Assembly: GCA_944363385.1 (NCBI GenBank)
Contig: CALVUB010000041.1
Location: 1-7,293, forward strand
Reading direction: 5' to 3'
Length of the DNA stretch: 7,293 nt
Source: an uncultured Clostridia bacterium
GTDB taxonomy: Bacteria; Bacillota; Clostridia; Christensenellales; UBA1242
Part shown: positions 1 through 5,760 of the stretch, one piece after another
How positions within the stretch are numbered: the first letter of the stretch is position 1
How the letters are laid out: the number at the start of each line of letters is the position of its first letter
The notes under the pieces: model-generated
What the model was told of the DNA's origin: nothing
Database searches by the model: none
Seen by the model: the letters and a program-made list of their open reading frames with translations, nothing else
Made by a program: the position numbers and the translations under genes

Positions 1-1133
1 TTGTGTTTGTCAAGAATATGCATGTCTTCTTTTGCAGACGTCGTCACCTTAAGCACATTTTTATTTTCAAAAACTTCCTTTAAGGCAGAAACTATGTCGT
101 CAAATGAAAGCCCGCTGTCAAACATTTGAAAATTTGGTTCAAGAAAATATAGAGTGCCGTCATAGATAAATTCGATTTTTTGCAAATTGTATATCAAATG
201 TCCTTCACTAAGTTGTGAAAGTTTTGACAGCACCTCTCTTGACAAAACCTTTTTCTCAATTTTTTTCTCTTCCTCAGCCCTTCCGCCAAAAAGTTCACCT
301 TTAAGTAGCGAGGTAAAATCATAATCCTTGAAAAATTTGTAGCATTCATTTGAAAAAGGCAAGGAAAATTCAAGTTGCTTTTGGTCGATATCAAAATCAC
401 AATCGCACTTTATGGTTGCCAAAGTTTTTGACATATACGCTTTTTCTTTGTCATTTTCAAGCTTTTCTCTAAGTTTACCCTTAATGCTGTCAAGATTTTG
501 GTATACTCCATCAATTGAGCCAAATTGTTCAAGAAGAGATAATGCTGTTTTTTCGCCAACACCCATCACTCCAGGAATATTGTCAGAGCTGTCACCCATA
601 AGGCCTTTAAGTTCAATCACCCCATTTGGCGTAAGAGAAAAAAGTTCTTTAAGATTGACAGCGTCCACCTTTTCCACTTGAGAAACACCTTTTTTAGTCA
701 GCCACACATTTGTATCTTTGTCAATCAGTTGAAGAAGGTCTCGGTCACCAGAGAGCAAAATTTTTTGCCCTTCAAGTTTTTTTACAAGAGTTCCGATAAT
801 GTCGTCAGCTTCAATGCCGTCCACCTCAAACACAGCAATTTTCATTGCTTTAAGCATTTGTTTTATGGCTGGAAATTGAGTTAAAAGTTCCTCAGGCGTT
901 TGCTTTCTTTGAGCTTTGTATTCATGGTAAATCTGATTTCTAAAAGTTTGCCTTGCATGGTCAAAAGCCACTGCAATTTTGTTTGGTCTTAGCTCTGTTA
1001 TAATTTTTATCAAAATATTGGCAAAACCGAAAACTGCTCCAGAAGGCTTGCCATCACGATTTGATAAAAAAGGCAAAGCATAGAAAGCCCTGTTTGCAAT
1101 GCTGTTTCCGTCAATAATCAAAATTTTATCCAT
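1..1133 (-). CDS. polA: DNA polymerase I, N-terminal part (cut by window edge)
   Basis: DNA polymerase I fills gaps and removes RNA primers and damaged strands. The window holds the first 377 codons; the polymerase domain lies beyond the left edge. Residues 1-290 form the 5' nuclease domain: an IIDGN start with metal-binding Asp8, a FRNQIYHEYKAQR stretch at 65-77, VDGIEADD at 104-111, LSGDRDLLQLID at 127-138, and GLMGDSSDNIPGV at 177-189 leading into the helix-hairpin-helix GVGEKTALSLL. A charged linker (about 286-296) follows, then the start of the 3'-5' exonuclease-like domain. I see no DxE motif where the first proofreading motif is expected, so this domain is probably inactive, as in many Firmicutes PolA proteins. 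The ATG at 1133 is supported by AAGGGG at 1139-1144. The membrane-protein gene ends 31 bp upstream with no terminator between, so the two are probably co-transcribed. The family assignment is certain; loss of proofreading is inferred. Confidence 0.97.
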   Translation of the reverse strand, partial: MDKILIIDGNSIANRAFYALPFLSNRDGKPSGAVFGFANILIKIITELRPNKIAVAFDHARQTFRNQIYHEYKAQRKQTPEELLTQFPAIKQMLKAMKIAVFEVDGIEADDIIGTLVKKLEGQKILLSGDRDLLQLIDKDTNVWLTKKGVSQVEKVDAVNLKELFSLTPNGVIELKGLMGDSSDNIPGVMGVGEKTALSLLEQFGSIDGVYQNLDSIKGKLREKLENDKEKAYMSKTLATIKCDCDFDIDQKQLEFSLPFSNECYKFFKDYDFTSLLKGELFGGRAEEEKKIEKKVLSREVLSKLSQLSEGHLIYNLQKIEFIYDGTLYFLEPNFQMFDSGLSFDDIVSALKEVFENKNVLKVTTSAKEDMHILDKH

Positions 1134-1138
1134 ATTTT

Positions 1139-1144
1139 CCCCTT
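1139..1144 (-). promoter_or_regulatory. Ribosome binding site of polA
   Basis: On the minus strand AAGGGG stands 5 nt before the polA ATG. It fixes the start at 1133 and shows that polA is translated independently of the upstream membrane-protein gene. Confidence 0.7.
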
Positions 1145-1164
1145 TTGTATATGCAAGTCAGTTT

Positions 1165-1473
1165 TTAAAATTTTATAAAAGCGCCTGTTGTGGTGTTGTC
1201 AACGATGATTCCGAAAAGATTTCTGAATGTGTTTGGAATAACCGCGGTTAAAATCAAGAACACAGTTGCCAAAACCAGTAAAATGAAAAAGGCGATTTTA
1301 AGAGGATTTCCAAAAAAGTTTATTCCAGCATAAGCCAGCATAATTGCCAGTCCACCATAATTTGCAATCATTTGAATGGTTTGATTGACCTCAACTGCCA
1401 CATTGCAATAGCATAAAAGTGCAATATAGCCAATTGTAAGCACAGCCAGCACAAAATACAAAACAGTTTTCAT
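1165..1473 (-). CDS. Small three-helix membrane protein of unknown function
   Basis: I do not recognise this 102-aa protein. It is strongly hydrophobic with three likely membrane helices at about residues 4-22, 35-54 and 58-80, and a short C-terminal tail with only one lysine. No catalytic or binding motif is visible. An ATG four codons upstream (1485) is in frame, but I chose the ATG at 1473. GGAGGAG lies 3-5 nt before the 1473 ATG and would itself be inside the coding region if the upstream ATG were used. The predicted transcript start near 1487 would also leave only two bases before the upstream ATG. The gene is first in a probable two-gene unit with polA, 31 bp downstream. The first helix could be an uncleaved signal anchor. 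That it is a real gene is well supported by promoter, ribosome binding site and composition; its function is unknown. Confidence 0.8.
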   Translation of the reverse strand: MKTVLYFVLAVLTIGYIALLCYCNVAVEVNQTIQMIANYGGLAIMLAYAGINFFGNPLKIAFFILLVLATVFLILTAVIPNTFRNLFGIIVDNTTTGAFIKF

Positions 1474-1476
1474 TAT

Positions 1477-1483
1477 CTCCTCC
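1477..1483 (-). promoter_or_regulatory. Shine-Dalgarno site that decides the membrane-protein start
   Basis: GGAGGAG on the minus strand lies just before the ATG at 1473 and inside the alternative four-codon extension from 1485. It favours the shorter 102-aa product. Confidence 0.75.
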
Positions 1484-1493
1484 ATTTAAAATT

Positions 1494-1522
1494 ATTCTAT
1501 CACAATTTTTGCAATTAAACAA
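1494..1522 (-). promoter_or_regulatory. Extended -10 promoter for the membrane protein-polA unit
   Basis: Read on the minus strand, the -35 is TTGTTT (1517-1522), the spacer is 17 bp, and the -10 is TAGAAT (1494-1499). TG stands one base before the -10 (1501-1502), giving an extended -10. The expected transcript start is about 1487, leaving a 14-nt leader that contains the Shine-Dalgarno site. It lies just downstream of the terminator of the preceding gene run, as expected for a new transcription unit. Confidence 0.65.
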
Positions 1523-1532
1523 CAAAATTTAG

Positions 1533-1568
1533 CGCAAAAATAAAAGAAGCTTGTCATTTAAGCTTCTT
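1533..1568 (-). terminator. Terminator overlapping the end of the acyltransferase-like gene
   Basis: The 9-bp inverted repeat AAGAAGCTT (1544-1552) / AAGCTTCTT (1560-1568) encloses a 7-nt loop. On the minus strand it is followed by TTATTTTTG, forming an intrinsic terminator. The upstream arm comes from the last sense codons, and the TAA stop (1558-1560) lies at the junction of arm and loop. The stem is AT-rich, so termination may be partial. Confidence 0.75.
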
Positions 1569-2682
1569 CATTTTGATTGGTCTTATCTTTTTTCAAACTT
1601 TTTCTTTTCAACCTTTGTGCTTTTTCAGCTTTTTTGAGTTCTTTTTCCTTCAATTTTTCAAGCTGTTTTTTCTCTTTGCTTTGTTCACGCGCAAGTTTTT
1701 TTGCTTCCGCTTTTTCTTTGTTTACAAGAGGTTTGATTTTCTTTGTTTTGCTTCTTTCTTTTTTTGCGTTCTTTTCTTTTTTTGTTTTCTTTTTGATTTT
1801 TTTAAATTTAACAATTTTGGTTGCCTTCTTTGGAATTGTTCCGTCATTTGGCAGAGAGGTTTTTAGGTTGTCAGGATTTTTTATGTAATCAGAAAATAGT
1901 CTTAAACTTTTGCCCATATAAAGACCATCAGCAACCCTTTCGTCCAAGCTGACTCCCATTGTCAACATTTTTGCAATTTTAAGTTCTTTATTATTTTCAA
2001 CATAAGGCTCAACTTTCTCTTTGCCCATTGCAACAAAGATGGTGGTTGTTCCAAAATTGTAAAGGTGATGGAAAATGTAGTTCAGTTTTATTGATTTAAG
2101 ATTTGTTAAAAAACAACTTGTATGGAATGGGCTTGCTTTAATAAGAGCCTTTGGCAACAGTCCATGTTTGTCTAAAAATCTTACAAATGCCATAGTCCAT
2201 CTAAAGAGAAAATCTGGCAAGCTGGTCAGTTTTCCAGCAGTTTTTGTGGTTGAATGAACCTCGCTTTCTTGAAGATTTTTTGCAATTTCATCATCAACGA
2301 TTTTTTTAACCTCTTCAATGCTTTCTCGCCCAGTAAAAAACATTTTTAAGCAAACTTGTTCGCCGTCATCTTCAAGTTTTTTCTTGATATCCATTGAAAT
2401 TGAGATTGTGTTGCGCTGATAGATAGACCCTCGCATAATAAACCTGTTTAGTTTTTTACGGATATATAAAATTCTGACAATCGTTGCGATAACGATATGC
2501 ATATAACTATAAGAAATGCCATTCTTGCGTTCTCTCGCAATAAACTCATCAATGCTGTCACATTTGACTTTAACCGTTGTGTAGTTTACCGCATCAATTC
2601 TTTGAGGCATAAAAAATGGCTCAGCCTTGTCAATTATGCCCATACCTTTAACTTTTTTTCCATCACTTCTATGTCCAAACAT
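1558..2682 (-). CDS. CAT/E2-fold acyltransferase-like protein with lysine-rich tail
   Basis: A 374-aa protein whose first 275 residues resemble the catalytic domain of 2-oxoacid dehydrogenase E2 / chloramphenicol acetyltransferase-fold proteins. Signatures are SIYQRN at 86-91, FHTSCFLTNLKSI at 186-198, TTIFVAMGK at 213-221 and GVSLDERVADGLYMGKSL at 243-260. The last matches the family's DHRVxDG active-site motif, but the general-base histidine is replaced by glutamate (Glu248). There is no lipoyl or E1/E3-binding domain, and no dehydrogenase genes lie nearby, so a role in a pyruvate-type complex is unlikely. Residues 285-367 form a tail with about 36 lysines and 4 arginines, predicted to be disordered or helical; it could bind nucleic acid or acidic surfaces. 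The ATG is supported by AAGGA 8 nt upstream. The start lies 17 bp after the rarA stop, so the gene is probably in the same operon. The fold call is fairly firm; substrate and activity are unknown. Confidence 0.85.
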   Translation of the reverse strand: MFGHRSDGKKVKGMGIIDKAEPFFMPQRIDAVNYTTVKVKCDSIDEFIARERKNGISYSYMHIVIATIVRILYIRKKLNRFIMRGSIYQRNTISISMDIKKKLEDDGEQVCLKMFFTGRESIEEVKKIVDDEIAKNLQESEVHSTTKTAGKLTSLPDFLFRWTMAFVRFLDKHGLLPKALIKASPFHTSCFLTNLKSIKLNYIFHHLYNFGTTTIFVAMGKEKVEPYVENNKELKIAKMLTMGVSLDERVADGLYMGKSLRLFSDYIKNPDNLKTSLPNDGTIPKKATKIVKFKKIKKKTKKEKNAKKERSKTKKIKPLVNKEKAEAKKLAREQSKEKKQLEKLKEKELKKAEKAQRLKRKSLKKDKTNQNEEA

Positions 2683-2699
2683 ATTTTCTTTCCTTTTGT

Positions 2700-3959
2700 T
2701 TAATTTTTATATTTTTTTCTAATCAAATTTTTCTCTCGACCATTTTGACTTGGTGTGTAATAAACCCTGTCTTTTAACGAATCAGGCATGTATTGTTGCT
2801 TGACATAGCCACCATAATCATGCGGATGTTTATATTTTCCATGCCCGTCTGCGTTGGTTGAAGGATGATTTTTGAGATGATTTGGCACTTTGTTGTCATT
2901 AAAATTGATTGCATCATCTTTGGCAAGAGCCATAGCCTTAACCACTGAATTTGATTTTTCAGCCTCACATACATAAATGATTGCATGTGACAAAGGTATC
3001 AAACCTTCAGGCGCGCCCATTTTTTCAACTGCATACATGGCGCTTGTTGCAAGAAGCAAGGCATTTGAGTCAGCCATACCCACATCTTCAGAGGCATGAG
3101 CTACCAGCCTGCGCGCAATAATCATTGGGTCGCAACCTGCATTGATAAGCCTTTGACTGTAAAACAAAGCCCCTTCTGTGTCACAGCCTCTTAGAGATTT
3201 ACAGAAAGCTGACAGCACATCATAATACATATTTTCGTCAAGGCTCAGCGCTTTTTTATCGGTGGACTGCTCGGCAATCTCACGCGTTATATGTATCACT
3301 CTGTCTTTGCCAGCTGGAGTTGTCATCACTGCAAGTTCAAGGCTGTTAAGTGCGTTTCTTAGGTCGCCAGCTGAGGCAAAGGCAATATAGGCAAGAGCAT
3401 CACCACTTACATTAACATTTAAATTACCAAGTCCCCGCTCTTTGTCTGAAAGCGCTCGTTTTAAAGCAGAAATGATATCTTTTGAAGTTAGAGGCTTAAA
3501 TTCAAAAATGCGACACCTTGAAACAATTGCCCTGGTCATTGAGGTGTAAGGATTTTCTGTTGTTGTGCCGATAAGATAGATATCACCATTTTCAATCGCC
3601 TCAAGCACACAATCAGATTGAGCCTTGTTCCACCTATGGCACTCATCAAGAATGAGAAAGGTGTCTTTGCCAAGCATTGCCTTGTCAGTTCTTGCCCTTT
3701 CAATAACCGCTTTTGCGTCAGCCACACCACTTGTGACTGCATTGAGCTTTACATAGTTTGCTCGAAGCGTTTTTGCGATAATGTTGCCAAGTGTGGTTTT
3801 GCCTGTTCCAGGCGGACCATAAAAAATGCAACTGCCAAGCGTGCCATATTTGATAGCACGATAAAGCAATGTGTTTTTGCCAACAATGTGTTGCTGACCA
3901 ACAAATTCTTCAAAGCAAGTTGGTCGCATTCTTTCAGCAAGAGGCACTCGAGTTTCCAT
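2700..3959 (-). CDS. rarA: Replication-associated recombination protein A (RarA/MgsA AAA+ ATPase)
   Basis: RarA is a cytoplasmic AAA+ ATPase of the clamp-loader clade that acts at stalled or gapped replication forks. Numbered from the ATG at 3959 (419 aa), motifs are PLAERMRP at 6-13, Walker A GPPGTGKTT at 48-56, Walker B LILDECHRWNKAQ at 102-114, sensor 1 IGTTTEN at 130-136, an SRC arginine finger at 147-149 and sensor 2 GDLRNALN at 198-205. The C-terminal oligomerisation part holds RRLVAHASEDVGMAD and the SNSVVKAMALA stretch, both family-typical. The length fits B. subtilis and E. coli RarA. A GTG at 3974 would add five residues (MYNEA) and starts 2 bp after the upstream stop. I prefer the ATG because the GTG lacks a clear Shine-Dalgarno site and abuts a TATAAT that predicts transcription starting at the ATG itself. 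The acyltransferase-like gene follows after 17 bp. Confidence 0.97.
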   Translation of the reverse strand: METRVPLAERMRPTCFEEFVGQQHIVGKNTLLYRAIKYGTLGSCIFYGPPGTGKTTLGNIIAKTLRANYVKLNAVTSGVADAKAVIERARTDKAMLGKDTFLILDECHRWNKAQSDCVLEAIENGDIYLIGTTTENPYTSMTRAIVSRCRIFEFKPLTSKDIISALKRALSDKERGLGNLNVNVSGDALAYIAFASAGDLRNALNSLELAVMTTPAGKDRVIHITREIAEQSTDKKALSLDENMYYDVLSAFCKSLRGCDTEGALFYSQRLINAGCDPMIIARRLVAHASEDVGMADSNALLLATSAMYAVEKMGAPEGLIPLSHAIIYVCEAEKSNSVVKAMALAKDDAINFNDNKVPNHLKNHPSTNADGHGKYKHPHDYGGYVKQQYMPDSLKDRVYYTPSQNGREKNLIRKKYKN

Positions 3960-3965
3960 AGCCTC

Positions 3966-3994
3966 ATTATACACGCTTATTTCTCAAAAGACAA
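3966..3994 (-). promoter_or_regulatory. Candidate rarA promoter placed for a leaderless transcript
   Basis: On the minus strand TTGTCT (3989-3994), a 17-bp spacer and a perfect TATAAT (3966-3971) are present. The -10 ends 6 nt before the rarA ATG, so the predicted transcript start (3959) is the A of that ATG. It overlaps the last codons of the upstream gene, so rarA could be transcribed alone as well as from the operon. Confidence 0.5.
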
Positions 3995-5203
3995 GTATAT
4001 TTCGTTATTTTTTTTAAAAATTTCTTTTGTAAGCAAAGTGAAATTGAAATATCGCGTATTGTCAGCAAACATATATCTTGTTTCACCATGGACTATAAAA
4101 ACGCGTTTCCACCTTTGATTTCGGTATAAAGAGACCATTTTAAGACCTTTGAAATCTTCATCAATTTGCTCGCCATTTTTATATTTTTTTATCAGCAAAT
4201 TTTTCATTTTTAGATAAGAATTTTCACTTTTCTCATCGTGAACATTTTTTTGCCAGCTTCTCCAGATTTTTTCGGGTAAATAGCGATTGAAAAGGTTGTC
4301 AAAATTGCTATTTGAAGTTTTTACAGATATATCAAAAATTTCAAACATCTTTTCTTGCGCAATATTGAAAAATTCAAGCATATCTGTAGGGCTATGAAAG
4401 CAATATTTCTTATCGCCAAAGTTGAAATAAAGTCGTCTTTGTTCTTTTGGAAGAAGGGAAATTTCACATTCAAAATTTATACATGCAAAAGATGAAAATT
4501 CAAGCCCATCAACATTTGCAAAGGAAAACTTGCCACCTTTGCAAAAATAGTTAAAATATGCTTTATCTTTGCTGGTAAGGTTTTGAATTTCAATGCAATC
4601 TTTGTCTTTCTTGAAAAAATAATAACCTCGTGGAAGTGGCAGGTGCATCTCCACCTTCACCTTTTGGCAGGTTTTTTCAATATTTGAAAGAGTGATATAA
4701 TAATTTTGACCATTGCATAGATAGTTTTTGATGTCAATCACCACATGATTTTCACAAAATTTTTTGTGCAGATAATAAGGCGCAAATTCCAATTCCACTT
4801 TTTTGCCGTTGATTGCCAAAAATTGCTCGTTATAACAAACTTGATATGAAGAGGCCGATGGATAGTTTATATTTAATCCGTCAAGCGAATAATAGAGTGT
4901 GCTACCCATTTCTTCAGGCAAAATCACTTTGCAGTTTGGCAAATTTTCAAGTTTTTTTTCTTTTATAAGCGGTTTTTGAGTTAAAATAAGATTAAATTCC
5001 ACCCTCTTTTTTGCCTTTTTAAACGCTTCAAAAAAAATTTTATCAAGCGGTTTTTTAAAGATAAAAACAGGAAGTGAATTGTCAATTCCAACGACAGACA
5101 AAAGCTCAAAATCAATGTCAGAGCTGTTTAAATTTGGCGCATGATATTTGATTTTGTTATAGATAAGCTCTTCAAGTTTTTCGATATACTCTTTTTTATT
5201 CAT
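3977..5203 (-). CDS. Unrecognised 408-aa protein, possibly a beta-sandwich remnant of a GH94-like family
   Basis: I cannot assign this protein. It is soluble-looking, with no signal peptide or membrane helix, and rich in Lys, Phe, Tyr and Asn. Residues 1-90 are mostly charged and helical. From about 100 to 265 alternating hydrophobic strands suggest a beta-sandwich. The stretch ISLLPKEQRRLYFNFGD (248-264), followed by SNFDNLFNRYLPEKIWRSW (299-317), faintly recalls the point in cyclic-beta-glucan synthase / GH94 phosphorylase proteins where the beta domain meets the helical barrel. The barrel and its catalytic residues are absent, so an enzyme of that kind is unlikely. The end (about 340-408) looks like a small basic beta-rich module. 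The ATG at 5203 has no strong Shine-Dalgarno site. The stop lies 17 bp before the preferred rarA ATG, making this the first gene of the run. A real gene is well supported; the family link is only a hypothesis. Confidence 0.75.
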   Translation of the reverse strand: MNKKEYIEKLEELIYNKIKYHAPNLNSSDIDFELLSVVGIDNSLPVFIFKKPLDKIFFEAFKKAKKRVEFNLILTQKPLIKEKKLENLPNCKVILPEEMGSTLYYSLDGLNINYPSASSYQVCYNEQFLAINGKKVELEFAPYYLHKKFCENHVVIDIKNYLCNGQNYYITLSNIEKTCQKVKVEMHLPLPRGYYFFKKDKDCIEIQNLTSKDKAYFNYFCKGGKFSFANVDGLEFSSFACINFECEISLLPKEQRRLYFNFGDKKYCFHSPTDMLEFFNIAQEKMFEIFDISVKTSNSNFDNLFNRYLPEKIWRSWQKNVHDEKSENSYLKMKNLLIKKYKNGEQIDEDFKGLKMVSLYRNQRWKRVFIVHGETRYMFADNTRYFNFTLLTKEIFKKNNEIYLSFEK

Positions 5204-5224
5204 GCAATCTTTATTGCCAAAGAC

Positions 5225-5253
5225 AATTTAGCTTAAACAAATTTTTCTTGCAA
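5225..5253 (-). promoter_or_regulatory. Candidate promoter for the 408-aa gene and rarA run
   Basis: On the minus strand TTGCAA (5248-5253), 17 bp and TAAATT (5225-5230) form an imperfect sigma-A-type promoter. The expected start near 5218 leaves a 15-nt leader without a clear Shine-Dalgarno site. It lies after the rnpB terminator, so some promoter is needed here; this is the best match I see. Confidence 0.35.
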
Positions 5254-5272
5254 GCAATCCAAAAAGCCATAG

Positions 5273-5287
5273 AAAATCATTGATTTT
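5273..5287. repeat. 15-nt palindrome between rnpB terminator and the 408-aa gene
   Basis: AAAATCA and TGATTTT are perfect inverted halves around one central base. The palindrome lies about 20 bp upstream of the candidate -35 of the downstream gene run, where an operator could sit. Short AT-rich palindromes also arise by chance in such DNA. Confidence 0.3.
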
Positions 5288-5320
5288 TTAAAAAGCTTAG
5301 AAAACTGTTGGTTTTACAAC

Positions 5321-5342
5321 AAAAAAAGTGGCATTTCGCCAC
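5321..5342 (-). terminator. Intrinsic terminator of rnpB
   Basis: On the minus strand GTGGC-GAAAT-GCCAC forms a 5-6 bp GC-rich hairpin followed directly by seven T. It begins two bases after the P1 3' strand of the RNase P RNA, so it defines the 3' end of the precursor. Confidence 0.85.
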
Positions 5343-5344
5343 AA

Positions 5345-5666
5345 TCAGTTATGCTGTAAGCCGAGTTCTGTATTTGACAATCATCTATCTAGTTTTGCAG
5401 TTGCCTGCAAACTCAAGCGGTTAAAAGAGACTCGAGAGAACGCGCACATTGTCTCTTTCCTTGCATCAGGTGGGGTTTACAGAGCAAAAACTGTCTCCAG
5501 TTTTTCGGTGGTCTCTTACACCACCTTTCCATCCTTACCAAAAATTTGGCGGTTTATTTCTGTTGCACTATCCTTAGGGTCGCCCCCACAGGCCGTTAGC
5601 CTGCACCATGTTCTCTAGATGCTCGGACTTTCCTCATCTTGCGATGCGATTGTCTGCATAACTGAC
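5345..5666 (-). ncRNA. rnpB: RNase P RNA, type A
   Basis: This is the catalytic RNA of RNase P, which cuts 5' leaders from pre-tRNAs. Conserved blocks in order on the minus strand are GAGGAAAGTCCGAGC (P4 side), GTGCAACAG, AACCGCC, GGTAAGGATGGAAAGG, GTAAGAGACCACC, TGTAAACCCCACC, TAGATGATTGTC and ACAGAACTCGGCTTAC. The ends pair as P1: TCAGTTATGC (5656-5665) with GCATAACTGA (5345-5354). Other hairpins include CATC-GCAA-GATG near the 5' end, AAAACTG-GAGA-CAGTTTT, and TTGCAG-GCAA-CTGCAA, which I read as P18. All carry GNRA tetraloops of the kind used for tertiary docking. The layout follows type A rather than the B. subtilis type B form. At about 321 nt it is compact compared with E. coli (377 nt), with a reduced P12. 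No GGU triplet is visible around P15. The transcript start predicted from the promoter (5666) matches the start of P1. Confidence 0.96.
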
Positions 5667-5672
5667 ATAAAT

Positions 5673-5701
5673 ATTATATAGCAAAAAAAATTTTTTGTCA
5701 A
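5673..5701 (-). promoter_or_regulatory. Consensus promoter of rnpB
   Basis: On the minus strand TTGACA (5696-5701), exactly 17 bp and TATAAT (5673-5678) give a perfect sigma-A promoter. The predicted start at 5666 coincides with the 5' end of the RNase P RNA P1 helix. Such strength fits a stable RNA gene. Confidence 0.92.
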
Positions 5702-5725
5702 CTTATAAATATTTTTATTTATCTA

Positions 5726-5754
5726 TTGACAAAATAAAATAAAAGGTGTAAAAT
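5726..5754 (+). promoter_or_regulatory. Promoter of the 136-aa gene, predicted leaderless
   Basis: TTGACA (5726-5731), a 17-bp spacer and TAAAAT (5749-5754) form a near-consensus promoter, divergent from that of rnpB with 24 bp between the two -35 boxes. The -10 ends 6 nt before the ATG, so the predicted start is the A at 5761. The only Shine-Dalgarno-like bases, AAAAGG at 5741-5746, are 14 nt from the ATG and inside the promoter spacer. Confidence 0.75.
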
Positions 5755-5760
5755 AAAGAC

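Noticed and set aside
194..884. Open frames on both strands inside polA
   Set aside because: The polA frame carries all expected motifs; the others are shadows of it.
1474..1485. Four-codon N-terminal extension of the small membrane protein (ATG at 1485)
   Set aside because: The Shine-Dalgarno site would be inside it, and the predicted transcript starts only two bases upstream.
1573..1888. Plus-strand open frames rich in Phe and Leu that look like membrane proteins
   Set aside because: They are antisense to the lysine-rich tail (AAA/AAG codons read as TTT/CTT) and have no ribosome binding site.
2497..2703. Plus-strand 68-codon open frame
   Set aside because: Antisense to the conserved N-terminal part of the acyltransferase-like protein, with no translation signals.
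3618..4118. Plus-strand open frame of 166 codons
   Set aside because: It runs antisense through rarA motifs and into the neighbouring gene; codon usage and composition are not protein-like, and no promoter or ribosome binding site is seen.
5328..5618. Plus-strand open frame of 96 codons
   Set aside because: It lies across the RNase P RNA gene and its terminator; the RNA is conserved and structured, so the frame is accidental.
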